A DNA stretch of 64,000 nucleotides from Lysobacterales bacterium (lineage in GTDB: Bacteria; Pseudomonadota; Gammaproteobacteria; Xanthomonadales; SZUA-36), in the NCBI GenBank assembly GCA_021648045.1, contig JAKITM010000001.1, positions 49,577 to 113,576 of the forward strand, read 5' to 3'. Numbering within the stretch: the first letter of the stretch is position 1; the number at the start of each line of letters is the position of its first letter. This document shows positions 17,428 to 25,746 of the stretch, one piece after another. The position numbers and the translations under genes are program-made. Under the pieces are notes generated by a model. It did not search any database. It saw only the letters and a program-made list of their open reading frames with translations, and had not been told where the DNA came from.

Positions 17428-17700
17428 ATAAACCTGCCCGTGGTCTCCAATATTGATCAGAATTATTTCTTTATCTTGAATGATAAACTCTAGAACAATG
17501 CGGTAGTGCATGTTGATAGATACTGAGGATAAGTGTTGCAGACGCCCTTCAAGTTTATGTAAACGCAAAGATGGGTGGCGTGGGTTAAGCTCCAAAAGCT
17601 GAAGCGTTTTGCGATATTGATTATGAATATCTGGGTGTTTGCGCAAGAGTATTTTGGTTTTTTTAATATATGTTTCAGGGTAAATAAGGGTATAAACCAT
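17425..17700 (-). CDS. RelE/ParE-superfamily toxin
   Basis: A 91 aa basic protein of the RelE/ParE/YafQ fold. Family features visible are KHPDIHNQYRKTLQLLELNP (helical hairpin), HKLEGRLQHLSSVSINMHYRIVLEF (strands with the Tyr-Arg motif) and the terminal IINIGDHGQVY-like segment ILINIGDHGQVY, typical of mRNA-interferase or plasmid-stabilisation toxins. Its ATG overlaps the stop of the upstream antitoxin (TAATG), the normal coupled order antitoxin then toxin. It appears intact. Target (ribosome-bound mRNA or gyrase) cannot be told from sequence alone. Confidence 0.83.
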   Translation of the reverse strand: MVYTLIYPETYIKKTKILLRKHPDIHNQYRKTLQLLELNPRHPSLRLHKLEGRLQHLSSVSINMHYRIVLEFIIQDKEIILINIGDHGQVY

Positions 17701-17951
17701 TAATTGCTTACACGCTGCATGTGTTCATCCACGCTTTCTTGGTGAACACGGCCTGCAGAGATATCCGCTTTCGCTTCAAACACTGCAATTTCTAATTCAT
17801 ATTCTCTGATCTTATTGTATTTTTCGAGATTGATAACAACAAATCTTTCTTTACCACGAACGGTAATAACCGCCTCGTCTGCATCAATAAGCGTATTTTC
17901 GAGTATGGAAACACCCTTGGTTTTTAATTCGTTAGCAGTAATTGTGGTCAT
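17700..17951 (-). CDS. Phd/YefM-family antitoxin
   Basis: An 83 aa protein with the Phd/YefM N-terminal DNA-binding domain: TTITANELKTKGVSILENTL, then DEAVITVRGKERFVVINLEKYNKIRE, which matches the family's beta-strand and 'FVVI...EY' pattern. The C-terminal tail (ADISAGRVHQESVDEHMQRV) would wrap and neutralise the toxin. Such antitoxins usually repress their own operon. It is coupled by a TAATG overlap to the RelE-type toxin, and together they form the only intact toxin-antitoxin pair in this decayed zone. Confidence 0.85.
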   Translation of the reverse strand: MTTITANELKTKGVSILENTLIDADEAVITVRGKERFVVINLEKYNKIREYELEIAVFEAKADISAGRVHQESVDEHMQRVSN

Positions 17952-18012
17952 GGTTTATCTCGTTAAAGTATTATTAATCGCACTATTGATGATACGCTAA
18001 AAATTGAATAAT

Positions 18013-18110
18013 GGTTGCGCCAATAAACTAGGAAGTTTTAAAGCAAACCATAACCCGCTGGGCTAATACTACTGGAAGTAGGGTGGTTACTGATTTTCAG
18101 TGGCATTGTA
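18013..18110 (-). pseudogene. Degenerate duplicate of the pilS 5' end
   Basis: About 98 bases align by eye, at roughly three quarters identity, with 16650-16747, the first codons of pilS, in the same orientation about 1.36 kb away. The minus-strand translation reads LAQRVMVCF where PilS reads LARRVMVYF, followed by a stop codon and FIGAT against FIIAT. It lacks any usable frame. The two copies bracket the hipA remnant and the Phd/RelE pair. Confidence 0.8.
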
Positions 18111-18173
18111 GTCACGAAAGTTACTCGTTATATGGAAGTTATGACGATTAAGTGATTATATGCAGAACATGGG

Positions 18174-18279
18174 CTGCGATACCGTGTCGGCGATTATCGA
18201 TTAATTTGCAAATTTCGTGACGATGTCCTTGTTTGTATTGGTGGTTCGCATTGGCCATCGGAAGAATATCTATCGGTAA
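18174..18279 (+). pseudogene. Frameshifted relE-type toxin remnant
   Basis: The plus strand encodes LRYRVGDYRLICKFRDDVL in one frame, then FVLVVRIGHRKNIYR followed by TAA in another; together they match the C-terminal half of RelE toxins (RYRVGDYR...VVxIGHRxxIY). A single indel near 18231-18237 breaks the frame. No antitoxin or N-terminal half is recognisable upstream. The remainder of 17952-18474 shows no other gene apart from the pilS fragment and the sucC leader. Confidence 0.85.
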
Positions 18280-18474
18280 TTTTGGCTAAACTTGCTTTTT
18301 TCTTAAACAAAAGCCTAAAAAGCCGCATTTCCCTTTGCTACCAGCTCACTTTTAAGCGAAAATATCCACTGATTTTATCGCTTTGTCTGCCATACTACTG
18401 TTCGTTTTCAGATATAGCCGTCCCCCGGACTCCGCAGTTGACTGTTGTAGTTAACTGAAACCAGAGGTAACACT

Positions 18475-19653
18475 ATGAATTTTCATGAATATCAGTCAAA
18501 AGAACTGTTTGAGCGTTACGCTATTCCCGTACCTGCGGGTGAAATTGCCAGAACCGCCGATGAGGCTGTGGAAGCTGCCAAAAAGGTGGGTGGTGAGATG
18601 TGGGTGGTAAAAGCGCAGGTACATGCTGGTGGCCGCGGTAAAGCTGGTGGGGTTAAGCTGGCTAATTCGCTGGAGGAAGTGCGTGATCTTTCGGAAAAAA
18701 TGCTGGGTATGACAATCACCACTTATCAAACGGGCGGGCGGGCATTGCCGGTGAATGAAGTATTAATCGCTGAGGCAACGGACATTGCCGAAGAGCTTTA
18801 CCTTTCTGTGTTGGTAGACCGGGCCAATCGCTGCATCACCTTTATGGGTTCTGCCGCTGGCGGCATGGATATTGAACATGTGGCTGAAACTGAGCCAGAA
18901 AAAATTATTACGGTGCAAGTTAATAATACCGTAGGCTTGATGCCTTACCAGTGCCGGCAGATGGGCTTTGGTATGGGTTTGAATGCCTTGCAGGTTCGTC
19001 AGATGAGCAAAATTATGATGAGCTTGTATCAATTATTTATCGATCTGGATTGCAGTCTGGTTGAAGTTAATCCACTGATTATTGATGGTGAAGGTAATCT
19101 TTGCGCACTGGATGCGAAGATCAATTCTGATGATAACGCCATGTTCCGGCATCCGGATTTGGAAGCCATGCGCGATGATTCCCAGGAAGACCCTGCCGAA
19201 GTTGAAGCGATGAAATATGACCTTAACTATGTCACCCTTGATGGCAATATTGCTTGTATGGTTAATGGTGCCGGCCTGGCGATGGCAACTATGGATGTTA
19301 TTAAACTTAACGGTGGCGAGCCGGCTAACTTTTTAGATGTAGGTGGTACGGCTGATGCGGAACGGGTTGCCAATGCTTTCAAACTGATTTTATCCAGCGA
19401 TACTGTGGATACAATTTTAGTCAATATTTTCGGTGGTATTGTCCGCTGTGACCTGATAGCCGAGGGTATCCTCCAGGCCATCAGGGATGTAGGTGTTGAA
19501 GTGCCCATAGTAGTGCGTTTGGAAGGTAACAACGCTAAAAAAGGCCTGCAGTTATTAGCAGATAGTGGACAGGCGGTTATTACCGCATCCGATTTAAACG
19601 ACGCGGCAGCAAAAGCTATCGCGGCAGCGAGCGGCATAGGAATACTGAAATGA
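18475..19653 (+). CDS. sucC: Succinyl-CoA synthetase, beta subunit
   Basis: TCA-cycle enzyme making ATP/GTP from succinyl-CoA. The 392 aa length is normal (E. coli 388). The N-terminal ATP-grasp domain is clear: MNFHEYQSKELFERYAIPVP, KAQVHAGGRGKAGGVK (nucleotide-binding Gly loop), VEVNPLIIDGEGNLCALDAK (metal site), and the C-terminal CoA-ligase part has NFLDVGGTADAERV and NIFGGIVRCDLIAEGI. AGAGG precedes the ATG. sucD follows with a 4 bp overlap. The sucAB genes that often precede it are not here; the decayed toxin zone lies upstream. Confidence 0.98.
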   Translation: MNFHEYQSKELFERYAIPVPAGEIARTADEAVEAAKKVGGEMWVVKAQVHAGGRGKAGGVKLANSLEEVRDLSEKMLGMTITTYQTGGRALPVNEVLIAEATDIAEELYLSVLVDRANRCITFMGSAAGGMDIEHVAETEPEKIITVQVNNTVGLMPYQCRQMGFGMGLNALQVRQMSKIMMSLYQLFIDLDCSLVEVNPLIIDGEGNLCALDAKINSDDNAMFRHPDLEAMRDDSQEDPAEVEAMKYDLNYVTLDGNIACMVNGAGLAMATMDVIKLNGGEPANFLDVGGTADAERVANAFKLILSSDTVDTILVNIFGGIVRCDLIAEGILQAIRDVGVEVPIVVRLEGNNAKKGLQLLADSGQAVITASDLNDAAAKAIAAASGIGILK

Positions 19654-20522
19654 GTGTATTAATAAACAAAGACACCAAAGTGATTTGCCAGGGTTTTACC
19701 GGCAAACAGGGTACTTTCCACTCCGAACAGGCCATTGCTTACGGTACACAGCTGGTTGGTGGGGTAACTCCGGGCAAAGGCGGCAGTACGCATTTGGATT
19801 TACCAGTATTTGATACGGTCAAAGACGCAGTCAGTGAAACCGGAGCCAATGCTACCGTTATTTATGTGCCCCCACCGTTTGCGGCCGATGCTATCCTTGA
19901 AGCCGCCGATGCGGGTATTCGGGTTATTGTAGCGATTACTGAGGGCATACCAGTGCTGGATATGATTCGTGCCAAAGCGGTGATTTCAGAAATGGAAGAC
20001 ACCTGGCTGATCGGCCCGAATTGCCCCGGCATTATTACCCCGGGTGAATGTAAAATCGGAATTATGCCCGGTGACATTCACATGAAAGGCAAAGTGGGTG
20101 TAGTGTCCCGTTCAGGCACACTGACTTACGAAGCGGTTTATCAGACCACTGTTGTAGGTTTGGGCCAGACCACTTGTATTGGTATTGGTGGCGACCCGAT
20201 TAACGGTATGAATTTTATTGATTGCTTACGATTGTTTCAAGACGACCCGGAAACCGAAGGCATCATCATGGTTGGCGAAATCGGTGGCGATGCTGAAGAA
20301 CAAGCAGCTGAATTTATTTCCGATTATGTAACCAAACCAGTTGCCGCCTATGTGGCCGGTGTTACCGCACCTGAGGGCAAACGCATGGGCCATGCCGGCG
20401 CTATTATTGCTGGTGGTAAAGGCACCGCTGATGCTAAGTATGCAGCATTGGAAGAAGCTAATGTATCAACAGTACGCTCACCGGCAGATCTAGGCCAGGC
20501 AATTCTCGAGCGCCTTTCTTAA
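19650..20522 (+). CDS. sucD: Succinyl-CoA synthetase, alpha subunit
   Basis: The 290 aa alpha subunit carries the CoA-binding Rossmann fold (GFTGKQGTFHSEQAIAYG) and the active-site phosphohistidine in KRMGHAGAIIAGGKGTA. The phosphate loop appears as VSRSGTLTYEAVYQTT and GIGGDPINGMNFIDCL. The start overlaps the sucC stop (ATGA), so the two subunits are made in equal amounts. A REP-like palindrome begins 2 bp after the stop. Confidence 0.98.
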   Translation: MSVLINKDTKVICQGFTGKQGTFHSEQAIAYGTQLVGGVTPGKGGSTHLDLPVFDTVKDAVSETGANATVIYVPPPFAADAILEAADAGIRVIVAITEGIPVLDMIRAKAVISEMEDTWLIGPNCPGIITPGECKIGIMPGDIHMKGKVGVVSRSGTLTYEAVYQTTVVGLGQTTCIGIGGDPINGMNFIDCLRLFQDDPETEGIIMVGEIGGDAEEQAAEFISDYVTKPVAAYVAGVTAPEGKRMGHAGAIIAGGKGTADAKYAALEEANVSTVRSPADLGQAILERLS

Positions 20523-20524
20523 GC

Positions 20525-20550
20525 ACGCGTGGGCATTTATGCCCACGCGT
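20525..20550. repeat. REP-like palindrome (single unit) after sucD
   Basis: Two 12-base arms, ACGCGTGGGCAT and ATGCCCACGCGT, around a TT centre. It is the most symmetric copy of the window-wide family. The next 60 bases, up to about 20612, also resemble the sequence flanking the copy at 45778, ending in another GCGTGGGCA half-unit, so the repeated unit here is longer than the palindrome. Confidence 0.85.
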
Positions 20551-20627
20551 AAAAAGCGAGCCAACCCAGAACCTGTTTCTTGGGTATTTATGATTTCGTT
20601 GCGTGGGCACCAGTGGGGCCGGTCAAA

Positions 20628-21209
20628 TTATGCAGTTGGGATATCATTTTCCTGACCTATTATCCAAAGCTTTTCTTGTGACAAAATTCGTTTAATAAAT
20701 GAATTCCCCTGTTTAATTCGTTGTCTAAATTCTTTTGAGGAATATACGGTAGGGTTGATCACGCGATCGACAACTCCAGATATTTTTTCCAATGTGCCAA
20801 AGACATCAGCATAGCTCAGGGTATCGCTGATAATCATCAGATCAATATCACTTGTAGCATGGTCGGTTCGTTTAGCTACTGAGCCGTATATGAAAGCAGC
20901 ATCAATTTCATTTTGTAGCGGCTCCAATGCTGTTTTTAGTGGCTCCCCCAGCGCAATAGTCTTTTGTACAATAGCTTTTAACTCGTGGTAAATGGGCGAC
21001 TCAAGATTGGCCTGATAATGTTTTTGTGTGCCAATACGAGATACTGTAACAAGACCGCTGTCCTCCAGACGAGCAAGTTCACGCTGTATAGCTCCAGAAC
21101 CACCTGCGGACAGTCGGATTAATTCAGTTGCATAAAAACTTCTTTCAGGTTGACCGTAGATATAGGCCAAAACCCTTTGCTGGCTAGTTGAAAACAATGC
21201 ATCAGCCAT
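20628..21209 (-). CDS. HTH-nucleotidyltransferase protein (MNT-like domain)
   Basis: About 193 aa from the ATG at 21209. Residues 1-85 are a winged helix-turn-helix (QQRVLAYIYGQPERSFYATEL, then GAIQRELARLEDSGLVTV); residues 110-160 are a minimal nucleotidyltransferase with FIYGSVAKRTDHATSDIDLM, the GS...DxD catalytic pattern of pol-beta/MNT enzymes. Such fusions are found as presumed transcription regulators or as AMPylating antitoxins paired with HEPN toxins; no HEPN gene is adjacent. In-frame upstream starts (21248, 21284) have no better ribosome site, and the HTH begins just after 21209. Targets unknown. Confidence 0.75.
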   Translation of the reverse strand: MADALFSTSQQRVLAYIYGQPERSFYATELIRLSAGGSGAIQRELARLEDSGLVTVSRIGTQKHYQANLESPIYHELKAIVQKTIALGEPLKTALEPLQNEIDAAFIYGSVAKRTDHATSDIDLMIISDTLSYADVFGTLEKISGVVDRVINPTVYSSKEFRQRIKQGNSFIKRILSQEKLWIIGQENDIPTA

Positions 21210-21367
21210 GCTGGTCTTTTTTATATTGTTTGTAACTGTTATTGGCATACCCATATTGGGTAATTGCAAATGTAATAATGTCAATTTGCGTTTTTCCGGT
21301 GAAATCTGTCCCAGTGATGCGCCAGCGATATATTGGGGTCTTGGTGCTGGACTCTGACCTTCCAGTA

Positions 21368-22975
21368 TTAAAGCCTATCCCGCCAACCAGAGGTGATTGG
21401 GTAACGCCGGTCGCGGCCGAAAGCCCGGGCGGTAATGCGCACGCCGGGTGCTGCTTGGCGGCGTTTGTATTCATTCATTAATACCATCGTGGCAACTCGC
21501 TCAACTGTAGCCGGGTCAAAACCTTGGGCTACAATCTCTTTGACTGAACGGTCTTGTTCTACATATTGCTCAAGGATTGCATCTAAAACCGGATATGGCG
21601 GTAGCGAATCTTCATCTTTCTGATCCGGCGCCAACTCTGCCGAAGGTGGCCGATCGATAACCGCCTGTGGAATTGCTGGACTAACGCTGTTGCGAAAGTT
21701 GCAAAGCTCAAACACCAAAGTTTTAGCGCAGTCTTTAATGGGTGCGAAACCGCCTGCCATATCGCCATAAATAGTTGAATAACCAACCGCAAGTTCACTC
21801 TTGTTACCGGTGCTGAGCGGCAACCAGCCGAACTTGTTTGATAGTGCCATAACAATAACTCCACGGCAGCGCGCCTGGATGTTTTCTTCGGTAATATCTG
21901 TCGCTTGATCGGTAAAGGCCGGGTCAAGTGAATCCAGGAATGCACGGAAGGAGGGTTCAATTGAAATCGTCCGGTGGTCAATGCCAAGCAAATCCGCCTG
22001 TTCAATCGCAAGATCCAGGCTAAGCTGGCTGGTATGCCGTGAAGGCATCATAATGGTGTGAACATTCTCTGCACCGAGGGCATCGTGAGCAAGGATTAGA
22101 GTCAGCGCAGAATCTATACCTCCTGATAAACCCAATACCACTTCACTAAAGCCATTTTTGTGTACATAATCGCGTAGACCAGTTACCAATACCCGGTAAA
22201 TTTCTTCCAACTCAGCTAACTCAGTCTCTGGCCAGTCGGCTTGTAAGCCGGATTTATCCAACTGACAATAGAGCAATGAGTCTTCACATAAGGGGCCGCT
22301 GGAAATGAGCTCACCCTCAGCATTGATTAACATGCTGCGACCATCAAATACCAGTTCGTCTTGACCACCGCTAGTGTTGAGATAGATCATCGGACGGTTA
22401 GTTTCCTGGCAGCGCTCACCCATGTCATTTAGCCGGTGTGGAAATTTCCCACGCGCATAGGGTGAGGCATTGGCTACCAGCAGTAGTTCGGCACCAGCAT
22501 CTACACAGGCGTGAACCACCTGCGGATCCCAGCTGTCTTCACAAATCAGTAAGCCAAGCTTATACCCCTTGATATCGATGACCAGTGGATGGTTTCCCTG
22601 CTGGAAATACCGGTGTTCATCAAACACCAAATAATTGGGCAGGCGCTGTTTTTGGTAAGTGGCGCGAATGCTGCCGGCGGATATCCAGCTGAGGCAATTA
22701 AACCGTTGTCCTGAACGGTTACTCGGGTGGCCGATAATGACATCAATAGTGTTGGTTTCAGCGGCAAGTTGTTTTAAGGCAGCTTCTACAGCTTCCATAA
22801 ACCCCGATCGCAACAGCAGATCTTCCGGCGGGTAACCGCTTAGGCTGAGTTCCGGGAAAAAAATTAGATCAGCACCGTTTGCTGCGGCTTCAGCGATTAA
22901 TTTCCGCGATAGTACAAGGTTGTTGTCGATATCGCCAACCGCAAAATTGAATTGTGCCAGAGCTATTTTCAACAT
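21368..22975 (-). CDS. nadE: Glutamine-dependent NAD+ synthetase
   Basis: Final step of NAD synthesis. The 535 aa two-domain enzyme has an N-terminal nitrilase-type glutaminase with Glu in FFPELSLSGYPPEDLLLR, Lys in QKQRLPNYLVFDE and Cys in GLLICEDSWDP, and a C-terminal synthetase with the P-loop LGLSGGIDSALTL and STGNKSELAVGYSTIYGDM. The ending FGRDRRYPITSGWRD is typical. Fused glutaminase means it can use glutamine as nitrogen source. Monocistronic by appearance; 195 bp separate it from the divergent cysK. Confidence 0.97.
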   Translation of the reverse strand: MLKIALAQFNFAVGDIDNNLVLSRKLIAEAAANGADLIFFPELSLSGYPPEDLLLRSGFMEAVEAALKQLAAETNTIDVIIGHPSNRSGQRFNCLSWISAGSIRATYQKQRLPNYLVFDEHRYFQQGNHPLVIDIKGYKLGLLICEDSWDPQVVHACVDAGAELLLVANASPYARGKFPHRLNDMGERCQETNRPMIYLNTSGGQDELVFDGRSMLINAEGELISSGPLCEDSLLYCQLDKSGLQADWPETELAELEEIYRVLVTGLRDYVHKNGFSEVVLGLSGGIDSALTLILAHDALGAENVHTIMMPSRHTSQLSLDLAIEQADLLGIDHRTISIEPSFRAFLDSLDPAFTDQATDITEENIQARCRGVIVMALSNKFGWLPLSTGNKSELAVGYSTIYGDMAGGFAPIKDCAKTLVFELCNFRNSVSPAIPQAVIDRPPSAELAPDQKDEDSLPPYPVLDAILEQYVEQDRSVKEIVAQGFDPATVERVATMVLMNEYKRRQAAPGVRITARAFGRDRRYPITSGWRDRL

Positions 22976-23170
22976 ATAAAATAAATGATTGAGCCAAGAT
23001 TGAACTTAAGGTGGAATGATACCTCAAAACGATGAGCCATTCTTAATCAACAACAGCTGCAAAATTTACAGTGATCAGGGGTGACCTTTTAAGCCTGTTT
23101 TTATTACTGAAAGAGGCTACACTGAACTTGTTGAATAGACTCTGATGATCTAACAAAAGAGGCAAACACT

Positions 23171-24130
23171 ATGATCCACGATTCAATATTAACAACAATT
23201 GGTAACACCCCGGTGGTGCGAATTAATCGCTTGGCGCCGGTGCATGTTGATTTGTTTGTCAAAATTGAAGCATTTAATCCAATGGCATCAGTAAAAGACC
23301 GATTGGCATTTGCAATTATTCAAGATGCTGAAAATCGCGGGCTTTTACGCCCCGGGCAAACTGTAATTGAAGCCACATCAGGCAATACCGGCATTGCCCT
23401 GGCAATGGTTTGTGCTGCAAAAGGCTATCAGTTTGTGGCGGTAATGGCTGAATCTTTTTCTGTGGAGCGCCGTTCGTTAATGCGTTTCATGGGTGCAAAA
23501 GTGGTCCTTACACCTGCTGCCGAACAAGCCACAGGTATGTTAAAAGTGGCAGAGGAGTTAGCCGAAGCCAATGGCTGGTTTTTAGCCAACCAGTTTAATA
23601 ATGAGGCTAATCCAGCCTATCACCGTAATACCACTGCACCGGAAATACTACGAGACTTTGCCAATCAACGGCTCGACTACTTTGTATCGGGTTGGGGCAC
23701 TGGTGGCACCATGACCGGTACTGGCGAAGTTCTGAAAGCAGCAAGACCGAATATCAAGGTCATTAGCTGTGACCCCACAGTTGCCCCGGTGCTTTCCGGT
23801 GGTGATTGGCAGCCACATAAAATCCAGGGCTGGACCCCCAACTTTGTACCCTCGGTTTTAAATAAAGATATTTTTGATGACACGGTATATATAGATGATG
23901 AGCTCGCTATCGCAACATCCCGTGAGTTGGCAACTGAAGAAGGAATATTTTGCGGAATTTCGGCCGGTGCTACCTTGGCGGCGGCTATCAAGGTGGCAGA
24001 AACGGCTCCCAGCGGCTCCAGTATTCTAGCCATACTCCCAGATACAGGCGAGCGTTATTTGAGTACACCGTTATTTGAAGGCATTCCGGAAGGCTCGGAT
24101 GATGAGCTACTCGAAAGCCTAAACCCCTAA
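23171..24130 (+). CDS. cysK: Cysteine synthase (O-acetylserine sulfhydrylase)
   Basis: PLP enzyme making cysteine from O-acetylserine and sulfide. The 319 aa protein has Lys42 in NPMASVKDR (Schiff base), the substrate loop EATSGNTGIALAM, the phosphate-binding GTGGTMTGTGE and the Ser/Gly segment FCGISAGATLAAA. HKIQGWTPNFVPSVLN and LPDTGERYLSTPLF favour the CysK type; SVKDR is more like CysM, so the A/B assignment is not certain. AGAGG lies before the ATG. It converges on oxyR with a REP pair in between. Confidence 0.9.
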   Translation: MIHDSILTTIGNTPVVRINRLAPVHVDLFVKIEAFNPMASVKDRLAFAIIQDAENRGLLRPGQTVIEATSGNTGIALAMVCAAKGYQFVAVMAESFSVERRSLMRFMGAKVVLTPAAEQATGMLKVAEELAEANGWFLANQFNNEANPAYHRNTTAPEILRDFANQRLDYFVSGWGTGGTMTGTGEVLKAARPNIKVISCDPTVAPVLSGGDWQPHKIQGWTPNFVPSVLNKDIFDDTVYIDDELAIATSRELATEEGIFCGISAGATLAAAIKVAETAPSGSSILAILPDTGERYLSTPLFEGIPEGSDDELLESLNP

Positions 24131-24144
24131 GTTTCCCGGGTTTG

Positions 24145-24244
24145 GTAGGGTGGGCATTTATGCCCACGCGTAAGATGAAACATATTAATTGAGCGTGTTT
24201 GATATACCAAGGTTTAACGCGTGGGCATAAATGCCCACGCTACG
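24145..24244. repeat. Inverted pair of REP-like units between cysK and oxyR
   Basis: Unit 1 at 24145-24173 (GTAGGGTGGGCATTTATG, then CCCACGCGTAA) and unit 2 at 24215-24244 in opposite orientation. About 40 unrelated bases lie between. The whole can fold into a cruciform or a long hairpin and sits between convergent genes, as BIMEs do in enterics. Confidence 0.88.
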
Positions 24245-24251
24245 GGTTAAC

Positions 24252-25163
24252 TCACTCTGCGCTAGTGGTCAATAATTCCTCGGGTAACTGGCGAATCAAC
24301 TCAGCCAGCTGTTTGAAAAAATCCGTCATGGCACTGCTGCGGCGCCAGCATAAAATCAGTGTGCGCTTGGGTTCGGGGGGCTGAAACGGTCGCAGAGCCA
24401 AGTTTTCAGTTTTTGGTACCGGGGGTTTAACTGACAATACCGGTAACAGGGTAACTCCGACATCGGCGGCGACCATCATGCGCAGGGTTTCTAGGCTGGT
24501 TGCTTGAAAGTTGAGTTTTTCGGTAGCACTCACCATGGAGCAAACCTCAAGCGCGTGGTCGCGCAGGCAATGACCTTCTTCCAGTAGCAGTAAATCCTGC
24601 CCTCGGAGGTCATTTAGAGAAAGATATTTAGAGTTAGCCAACGGGTGGCTTGCCGGCATGGCTGCTACAAAAGGTTCATCGAACAAAACTTCAAAACTTA
24701 ACTGTTCCTCATCAACCGGTAATGCAAGGATGCCAGCATCGAGTTTGCCGCGTTTTAGCAATTGCAATACATCGGCTGTTTTTTCTTCAAACATCTGTAA
24801 CTGTAGCTTAGGGAATGCCTTGCGAATACCGGGGACAACATGGGGTAACAGATAGGGTGCAAGTGTAGGGAAGATGCCCAGCCGTAATATTCCCGTCCCG
24901 GGGTCCGTAGCCCGCCTAGCTATGGCTTTTAGTTGTTCGACATCGTGAATAATTTCGCGGGCGCGTTCGGCGATATCGGTACCCACCTCTGTTAGCATAA
25001 TTTTCCGCGGTGCGCGCTCGATTAGTTGCACACCCAATTCTTCTTCTAATTTCCGTATTTGGATACTGAGTGTTGGTTGGGTGACAAAACAGGCCTCCGC
25101 CGCACGGCTGAAGTTGCGCAAATCGGCAAGCGCGACAAAATATTGTAAAGCTCTAATATTCAT
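24252..25163 (-). CDS. oxyR: Peroxide-sensing LysR-type regulator OxyR
   Basis: A 303 aa LysR-type regulator with an N-terminal winged HTH (LQYFVALADLRNFSRAAEAC) and a periplasmic-binding-like sensor domain. The redox pair is at Cys199 and Cys208 in EEGHCLRDHALEVC, the same numbers and spacing as in E. coli OxyR, which identifies it beyond a generic LysR protein. Oxidation by hydrogen peroxide would form the disulfide and activate defence genes. No OxyR target such as katG or ahpC is in the window. It is monocistronic. Confidence 0.95.
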   Translation of the reverse strand: MNIRALQYFVALADLRNFSRAAEACFVTQPTLSIQIRKLEEELGVQLIERAPRKIMLTEVGTDIAERAREIIHDVEQLKAIARRATDPGTGILRLGIFPTLAPYLLPHVVPGIRKAFPKLQLQMFEEKTADVLQLLKRGKLDAGILALPVDEEQLSFEVLFDEPFVAAMPASHPLANSKYLSLNDLRGQDLLLLEEGHCLRDHALEVCSMVSATEKLNFQATSLETLRMMVAADVGVTLLPVLSVKPPVPKTENLALRPFQPPEPKRTLILCWRRSSAMTDFFKQLAELIRQLPEELLTTSAE

Positions 25164-25307
25164 TCTTTTAGTATAGCACTACAATAGGCAATAGATATGC
25201 ATTATGCATTTGTTATAAATAAAAACTATTTAAGTGCTTCTGTTGAAATGTAACACTGCATTGTGTGTAATTATAGGCGCTTATAATTGAACTGATTGGG
25301 GCCACAC

Positions 25308-25718
25308 ATGCCTGAACAAAATATCGAAGAATTAAAACAAGGTGCTATCACCAAGGTGACCAAACAAGTTTTTCCGTTTACCACCAACAATCGCCAAACC
25401 CTGTTTGGTGGAATCGCCATGCAGTGGCTAGATGAAGTCGGGTTTATTACCGCAACCCGATTTACTCGGCAGAATATGGTGACGGTTTCAATGGATAAAA
25501 TCGACTTCAAGGTGCCTATACCCTCAGGCTGTATTGTCGACCTGGTGGGTGAAATCGAGCATGTCGGGCGTACCAGTGTCGGGGTAATGGTTACCGTTAC
25601 CCGGGAAGATATGTATGCTGGTGATCGGGTTGTAGCGATGACCGGTAAGCTTTCGTTTGTAGCGGTTGATGAAGATACCCGACCTATTATTCTGTCCGTG
25701 CATTCTGTGGCAGATTAG
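25308..25718 (+). CDS. Acyl-CoA thioesterase (hotdog fold, YciA-like)
   Basis: A 136 aa single-hotdog-domain protein. The segment NRQTLFGGIAMQWLDEVGFITA is the active-site helix of acyl-CoA hydrolases (Asp/Glu general base after the FGG turn), and DFKVPIPSGCIVDLVGEIEHVGRTSVGV is the usual sheet region. It should hydrolyse acyl-CoA thioesters; chain-length preference cannot be read. I chose the ATG at 25308, 7 nt after GGGG, over an upstream TTG at 25296. Confidence 0.85.
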   Translation: MPEQNIEELKQGAITKVTKQVFPFTTNNRQTLFGGIAMQWLDEVGFITATRFTRQNMVTVSMDKIDFKVPIPSGCIVDLVGEIEHVGRTSVGVMVTVTREDMYAGDRVVAMTGKLSFVAVDEDTRPIILSVHSVAD

Positions 25719-25746
25719 CCAGTTAAGCTCGGTTACTTCCCGAAGT

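Noticed and set aside
19227..19637. 136 aa minus-strand frame inside sucC
   Set aside because: Antisense shadow of sucC, low-complexity composition.
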